From Jaapia argillacea MUCL 33604 (taxonomy: Eukaryota; Basidiomycota; Agaricomycetes; Jaapiales; Jaapiaceae): a stretch of DNA of 64,000 bases. The position numbers were made by a program, and so were the translations under genes. The notes beneath the pieces were generated by a model, which saw nothing but the letters and a program-made list of their open reading frames with translations, ran no database searches and had not been told where the DNA came from. Of the stretch, positions 58,363-64,000 are shown one piece after another. Every line of letters begins with the position of its first letter. Within the stretch, counting starts at the first letter, position 1. The DNA lies in NCBI GenBank assembly GCA_000697665.1, contig KL197783.1, positions 20,776 through 84,775 of the forward strand, written 5' to 3'.

Positions 58363-58990
58363 TCGCGTGCATTCTGGACCGCAGTCAAGTGAGCTGCCAC
58401 ATGAAAGGAATGAGAAAGAGCACCGATGGGATGATGACAAAGGAGAGCGCACCTCGTTCATCAGAGTGAACCTCCCGCAGCCCACCTAGAAACTAGTCCA
58501 AACGAGTGGAAGACAATGGCGTGAAAATGACCCACCGGACGGTAAGTGAAGGACAAGCTGGAACTCTGTTCTTTTTGCGAAGTAATAAGCCCAGAAATCG
58601 GTTCGAGATTGCTGGGTTCTGTAAGCTGGCCACGGTTTTCGTACTTGCATACGCGACTGTAAAGGGAATCGTGTGGGTTTATGGGAATGTCTGATGACTG
58701 AACGAAAAAGGGTGAGTTTTGTTTTTCGGTTGAGAATGGCGGTGCTAGGATGATCATACCGAGTAGGTGAGTGTCAGGCCGCCTCGCCCCTCCCGACCTT
58801 CCCGTACCGAAACCAGTACTCCCAGATACGCATTGTGAGTTGTTGGACGTCAACACTATCGTCGACCTCCATCTCGATGTATTGAACGTCTTCGGATTCG
58901 AGTTGTTCACAATAGAAAATGAAAATTTGCATGGTTTGCACTAGTACGTAGACGGTAGGCGGCAACTCCTTGCCAGCCAATTCAGGTCTT
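58363..58990 (-). pseudogene. Damaged copy of the Crinkler-header-like gene
   Basis: Inverted match to 63300-63900. The header exon reads FIFYCEQLESEDVQYIEMEV and DSVDVQQLTMRIWEYWF, but after GKVGRG a few extra bases relative to the other copy bring a stop at 58774. The second exon (SDIPINPHDSLYSRVCKYE) and a third piece (AHLTAVQNARD) are still readable. The copy ends near 58363, exactly where the DUF6534 3' flank begins. Confidence 0.6.
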
Positions 58991-59576
58991 GCTCACTGTT
59001 CCAACTTGTCCTCACCATCGTTCGACAATGGAGCTACCGTACCTGAAGACTGCGAGGGTAGAGTGGGATTGAGCCAGTGCGCAAAGGGCCGCGGATATCG
59101 GACATCGAGCAACTAATTTCAACTGCTCCGAGCCCCGCCATGAAGTGGTGTTCCGGGTAACTGTCAATTTCACCAGAGGTTACCTGTTCACTTTTCGACA
59201 TCGGCGGTCAAGTCATGACAAGGTTGGTCCTCGGGCAGTTCTCCAACAGGAAAGGCTAACGGAACTATTTCTGTAGAAATGAAGCATCGATGACTGTCTG
59301 CCTGAGACGTCGAAGACCGCCGACTTGACCCCACAGCCATTGATTTCTCTCTGTTCCTGCCCAAAGTTACAACTAGCCATATCATTTAAACCCTCAAGCT
59401 TTACAGCACCCGTTCGCTCTGGGGAATAAATCGTCGCTTGTGGATATACGTAACATTATGAACTCTAACCAATCCTGATTCAAGCTTCGAGTTCAAGGGT
59501 CATATATATCTGCCAGTGGTCTTAAACGCTCGCTGTTGACTGATTTGGGACAGGTCTCTCTTCCCCCCTCTCCCAT
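58991..59576. repeat. Upstream region of DUF6534 gene 2
   Basis: From about 59160 it matches 55740-56223. The first 170 bases are the 5' flank of the damaged Crinkler-like copy and show no other feature. Confidence 0.45.
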
Positions 59577-61242
59577 ATGTCGTTCGTTTCAACCATACAA
59601 TCCCATCCTGTCGCCTTTTTGGCTCCCGGTTTCACCAGCATGGCCATTCAATCTTTCCAAACTGGCGTGCTGGTGGACCTTTCTGTCAAGTTTTGGTCTC
59701 GTGCGCATCGCGAAAGCCTTGCTATCAGATTCATGGTGGCCTTTGTCTCTGTGGTCGCATTGTGAGTGTTGTGTTATTGTCCAGACTAGGTCTATGGCTC
59801 TGAGTTGCCATCAATAGCTACCAAACAGCGGCGACATTCTATGTCATGTGGCAGAACAACGTTGTCCATTATGGTGACTGGGCAAGTTAGGCGATGTAAT
59901 GGCCAGAGTGATCCCTAACCATCGCTACTTAGACTGCGCTCCTAGTTCTCACGTGGCCGGATAAGCTGCAGAACCTGGTGGTGAGCAATAAGGACGCCTT
60001 CAGGTACACTGACGGACATGGTAGAATTTATAGACAACATCACTGGCGTTTCCTGTTCAAGCCTTCCTCATTCGAAGATGCTGGATGGTGGGTGCCTCTT
60101 GTTCCAATTGTTGTCACTCGTTGCTAATTCGTATGTTGGTCCAGCTAACGAAGAAAAGCTGGCTCGCCCTGGTGAGTTTTCTATTAAGCTTACATGCAAA
60201 AACTGACAGTGCATAGGTCTCATTGACAGGGTTACTGCTCGTCACCATCATCGCCAACATTCTTCAAACTGCAGCCATGCTTGAATTGTACGTCACACCC
60301 GGCGGATCGCCGCCACACTTTAAACTACCGGTGATTTTTGATTTCTTATCCCTAACGTTGCCTTTCTGATATCATCAGGATTACAGTATATTCAGTCTTG
60401 TAAGCATCATCAGCCAAACTATGTCAGATAAGTTGTTGAATCTGTGTTGGCGCAGTTGTCGTGGGCTTGGTTTCAACTGCGGGTGGGAGTTCCTCGCTTA
60501 TATCTCAGTTCGCTTTACGTCTGACTCCACCAAGTTCTCGACGCGGTATTGACGATCATCTGTGAGATATGCACTCTATTGCTTCCCTGTCACCTCTTAA
60601 CCAATGATGCAGTACTCACTACCCTATGGCGATCGCGATCAAGTATCTACTCACGACGATTCCGCCGGGTAGTCTGTTCCTCTTTTGCACTCGTTTGAGC
60701 GTACTCATCAAACCCGCCAGACGATCCGTCGACTGGTTTTAATCTCTTGGGAAGCAGCCGTCCTGCCCTCAAGCTCTGCGACAATTTCCGTACTCCTGTT
60801 TATTATCTTTGTCAGTTCCTCCGGCGTTCCGTATCATTCGAAGCGGGACTAACCCTTCGGTCCGCTAAGGGTAATAACAATTTCTGGTACCTGTTCTTTC
60901 AAGCAATCCTCGGGAAGTTATACGCGATTTCATTCCTAATCACACTGTGTGTTTTCGAGCTATAGCTCAACCCACCACCACCTGACGCTCTTATAATTCA
61001 GTAATGCGCGACTTGACCAAAACGACGACCGCCCGCCCCCTCGGCTAACAGAAATTCAGCTCACCCTCCCCCCTACGGGGATCCAAGACATCGTGAGTAA
61101 TACTTCCGGTTTCTGACGTTCTTCCCTCTTGAAATATTTTACTGGTCAGGTCAATAGTCAAAGTAGCGGAATAATCCCTTCAAATCCCCCCATATCGTCC
61201 CCACCAGATTTACCTATCGGAAAGTTGGCGACTACCAGCTGA
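59577..61242 (+). CDS. DUF6534 integral membrane protein, copy 2
   Basis: ATG at 59577 (MSFVSTIQSHPVAFLAPGF), with the same exons as copy 1: SFQTGVLVDLSVKFWSRA, FYQTAATFYVMWQNN, TALLVLTWPDKLQNLV, PVQAFLIRRCWM|LTKKSWLALV, SLTGLLLVTIIANILQ, FWYLFFQAILGKLYAISFL|NARLDQ and the tail VNSQSSGIIPSNPP, stopping at TGA 61240-61242. The unusual GCAAGT donor after ...VVHYGDW is kept. High similarity extends into both flanks, so the duplication is recent. The middle exons (60440-60780) remain uncertain. Confidence 0.65.
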
Positions 61243-61761
61243 CCTCTGAAGGATCGTATTGTAATGACCCCGCCTCGATGAGCAATCGAAATTCACCGAT
61301 AATATCCCAAATGGATCGGAAAATTTGCCTATATAATGTCCTCATGGTGGAGATTGACCTTCCAGAACGGAAACACGAGACGATATGGGAACATCCCCAT
61401 TGTATTGTTGTGGAAGACCTTCCCTCAGATTACTATGATATGTTCTGATGTAAGGGAGACGAAGGGAGTGAAGATCATAGGATTCCGGTGACGGGGTGAG
61501 TGGGTAAAGCCAGGGAGTTTGGTGTTGGACCAGGCTCGGATCGCTCGTCAGGAGGGGGGGGAGAAACTCTGAACGTGGATGGCGAGAACCCAACCAGCCC
61601 TTCGGTCACGGTCGATACCCTTCGTCTAACAGTGTTCGACAGAGAACGGAACGGTAGAAAGCTTCACAGATCAGGTTCTGAAAAAACCAGAAGGGCTTGA
61701 TGGAGATGCGAAAGGTGAAAAGTACATTGATTGTGATCCCAGATCGACCACCACGTCACAA
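61243..61761. repeat. 3' flank of DUF6534 gene 2
   Basis: Matches 57896-58362 up to about 61680. The last 80 bases are unique and lie beyond the stop of the convergent hydrolase gene. Confidence 0.45.
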
Positions 61762-62980
61762 CTAATGGCCAACTAGCACCCTATCAACCCACCTCCCAAC
61801 ATCAACCCATACCTGACTCCTCTTCCTCTCACAATACGTCTCATTCATGATAAAATCATGCATACCATCCTGCCCAACCCTCACTTCCGCTTCTACTCCG
61901 TCCCTCTCCATATACTCGACCAACCGCTGAATCTCCGGCGCGAACGCCTCCGAGTCCCCATACGTGATAAAGGTGGGAGCCAAGTTTGAGAAAGATCCTC
62001 GGGGTCCATTCGAGCGTCCTGGTGAGAGATAGGGAGAGGTGAAGGATAAGAGCGGTTTAACCGAGGACGAACTCGCCGAGTGTTCGATGAGTCCGTTGCT
62101 TGCCAAGTGTGAACGAACGATGGGTCCTCCGATCTCCATCACCAACAAATTCGATTCCAGAGTCGGAGCGTCGACGCTCATGTCACACCACGGAGAATTA
62201 ATAAACAAACATCTCGGGGATCCAACCACACCCTCATCCCTAACGTACCTAGCGAGTGCCAAAGCGAGATGAGCACCGGCACTATCACCACCGATCATGA
62301 TAATTTTGAGGTTGGTATCCGCAATGGTCAACGAGGTATGTGTAAGCTGAGATGGCGTCGATGAGTTGGGCCGGCCAGGGAGCTTGAGGAGCGAGACGAT
62401 ATTCGTGGGTGAAGATTTTGGTTATGGTGGAGTATTTGAGGAGCTCGTAAGCCTGGGTCGTTGTCCAGCTGTGTTCACGGGCGGAGGAGTTGAGGTAGGC
62501 ACCTGAGTGTAGGGTTGGGATGTCGTAAATCGAGGAGAGGGGAGAGAACTTACCTCCATGACTCAACAATCAATCCGTCTCTCCAGGCTCAGCCTTCGTC
62601 CTCTCCCTATCATTCCCATAAAAATATCCCGTGGTAACCACAGGTCCGGCACCCGGATCCAAAAGCGCCATTCCCTTCAAGTATTTCTCATTCGCAGGAG
62701 GTATGACCACCACTGTCGACTTTTTCAACGTCTTTTGATCTAGAACTTGGTCAACGGCAAAGCCATCCGCTTGGTATCCGTGCGCGATCATTCGACGGGA
62801 GTACATGCGTTTGGTTTGTGCTGTTGTGAGACATGCTGCAAGACTCCAGGTAGGGCGAGGACGGTTGGATGGGAAGATGTATATGAGGGTCCAGTAGGGG
62901 ATGCGAGAGAGTACATCGAGGGTGAGGAAAACGATGTAGATGGTCTCGAAGGGCTGTTTCCTGTTGATTGGCATCATCAT
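61762..62980 (-). pseudogene. Alpha/beta hydrolase (HSL/steryl-acetylhydrolase-like) with two lesions
   Basis: Start ATG near 62980 with a membrane-anchor-like N-terminus (FETIYIVFLTLDVLSRIPYW). The family motifs are present: oxyanion HGG (HGGAYLNSS, joined across an intron 62504-62553), EYRLAPQAPWPAQL, nucleophile GDSAG, and the acid and His regions (YGDSEAFAPE; GMHDFIMNE). Two breaks are seen. An in-frame TGA (62570-62572) stands three codons before HGG, and one extra A in a run of four (about 62312) shifts the frame just before GGDSAG; without it the strand reads PQIIMIGGDSAG. Neither is explained by a GT-AG intron. The rest is well kept, so the loss is recent or these are sequence errors. 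The substrate would be a lipophilic ester. Confidence 0.75.
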
Positions 62981-63324
62981 GATGGACGGTAGCGAGTTAT
63001 TGGAAAGATAGAATCGGCAGACGGAGGTGGAAGTTTATCGAACTGTGTGGTGGACAGTTGAGCGGCGAAGATCACGGTATTACCAATTTATATGGACCAC
63101 TCGTCGGACTGGTAGGTTAGGGAAAGATAGAACGAGTGCTGACGATGGTCGAGGGATCGGGCGTAGCTACGGTGGGCTTAGATGATGAGCGCAAACTCCA
63201 GGAATAGGATGCATATCAGGCTGAAGATTCGAACGTCGACGTCGACGGTCGTGGTCAACGGACGAAGATGAAATTACAGTTTTAAGCTTTTGGCTATTGC
63301 CGCCTACCGCCCACAGTGCAAACC
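62981..63324. other. Divergent spacer, hydrolase to Crinkler-like gene
   Basis: About 340 bases with promoters of two divergent genes. No frame or repeat of note. Confidence 0.35.
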
Positions 63325-64000
63325 ATGCAAAAGTTTATTTTCTATTGTGAACAACTCACATCCGACGACGTTCGATTTGTCGAGATGGAGGTCGACGATA
63401 ATGTTGACGTCCAACACCTCGTAACGCGTATCTGGGAGGAGTGGTTTCAGGACGAGAAGGTCGGGATGGGCCAGCTGACATTCTTCTACTCGGTATGATC
63501 ATCCTAGCACCGCCATTCTCAACCGAAAACGAGACTCACCCTCGTTCATTCAGTCATCAAGCATTCCCATAAACCCACGCGATACCCTTTACAGTCGCGT
63601 ACACGACTACGAAAACCATGGCCAGCTTGCAAAACCCGGCTATACTGACCCGATTTCTGGGCTTATTACTTGTGCACGAACAGAGTTCCAGCTCATCCTT
63701 CACATAAAGTCCGGTGGGTCCCTTTCACGCCATTGTCTTCCACTCGTTTGGACTGGTTTCTAGGTGGGCAGCGGCGGGAGGTTCACTCTGATGAACGAGG
63801 TGCGCTCTCCTTTGTCATCATCGCATCAGTGCTCTTTCTCATTCTGTAGCAGCTCACTTGACTGCCGTCAAGAACGCACGCGATGCCCCCTCTCCTTCAA
63901 GCGTGGCGGGTGATGTCGAGACATTCATGGCCGAGCAGGAGATACACCCCGTTTACAACGGACGGCCCAATAATCTTTGCAGTTCGCCGATCGCCATTTA
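63325..64000 (+). CDS. Protein with Crinkler-like ubiquitin-fold N-terminus (partial at window end)
   Basis: ATG at 63325 (MQKFIFYCEQLTSDDVRFVE), exon 1 to about 63492 (...GQLTFFYS), intron GTATGA...CAG, exon 2 from about 63555 (SSSIPINPRDTLYSRV, then ...PISGLITCARTEFQLILHI). A further exon from about 63850 (AHLTAVKNARDAPSPSS) continues past the window. The beta-strand, 'VDDNVDVQHLVTRIWEE' helix and 'SIPINPRD' strand order resembles the ubiquitin-like header of Crinkler (CRN) proteins, which in fungi precede nucleolytic or kinase-like C-terminal domains. That C-terminus lies outside, so the call is tentative. The inverted damaged copy at 58363 supports the exon structure. Confidence 0.5.

Noticed and set aside
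1-64000. CRISPR arrays, bacterial-type operons or riboswitches
   Set aside because: The sequence is eukaryotic with spliceosomal introns throughout, and no regular short spaced repeats were seen.

Overview
The window is nuclear DNA from a filamentous basidiomycete, almost certainly an Agaricomycete. Evidence: genes are cut by many 45-75 bp GT-AG introns, and the families present (DUF6533 and DUF6534 membrane proteins, MATH-BTB and F-box proteins, a STE3 pheromone receptor, Dabb proteins) are typical of mushroom genomes. Gene models below were built by eye from reading frames, splice signals and comparison of paralogues inside the window. Exact exon edges are therefore approximate unless stated. 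No rRNA, convincing tRNA or CRISPR was seen.

Layout. 0-9 kb: the end of an unknown gene (+), an F-box-like gene (-), a 3 kb stretch without a supported gene, a MATH-BTB gene (-) and a decayed second MATH-BTB copy (-). 9-31 kb: a duplicated block. DUF6533 gene 1 (+) is followed by a ferric/cupric reductase (-), a Ctr copper transporter (+), a NADAR-domain gene (+), a repeat zone, F-box/Cys-rich gene A (+) and DUF6533 gene 2 (-). This is followed by a second, shrunken copy of the same order: a NADAR fragment, the same repeats, an F-box 5' stub and DUF6533 gene 3 (-). A 354-bp solo LTR with a 5-bp target duplication interrupts the upstream repeat of DUF6533 gene 3.

31-55 kb: an orphan ORF and a STE3-type receptor (-), then another repeated module of F-box/Cys-rich gene (+), Dabb gene (+) and an unknown Ser-rich gene (-). 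The module occurs as F-box B, Dabb 1 and a pseudogene, then as F-box C, a 4.7 kb unshared segment, Dabb 2 and an intact gene. The diverged F-box D follows. The intact Ser-rich protein carries SILK and RVSW motifs in the arrangement used by protein phosphatase 1 partners.

55-64 kb: two tandem DUF6534 membrane protein genes (+), an alpha/beta hydrolase gene broken by a stop and a frameshift (-), and two opposed copies of a gene whose N-terminus looks like a Crinkler ubiquitin-like header. One copy is damaged and the other runs off the window end.

Functional links. The reductase and Ctr genes fit one pathway: reduction of Cu(II) or Fe(III) at the surface and uptake of Cu(I). The rest reads as a fast-evolving neighbourhood of gene birth and decay in F-box, membrane-receptor-like and effector-like families.
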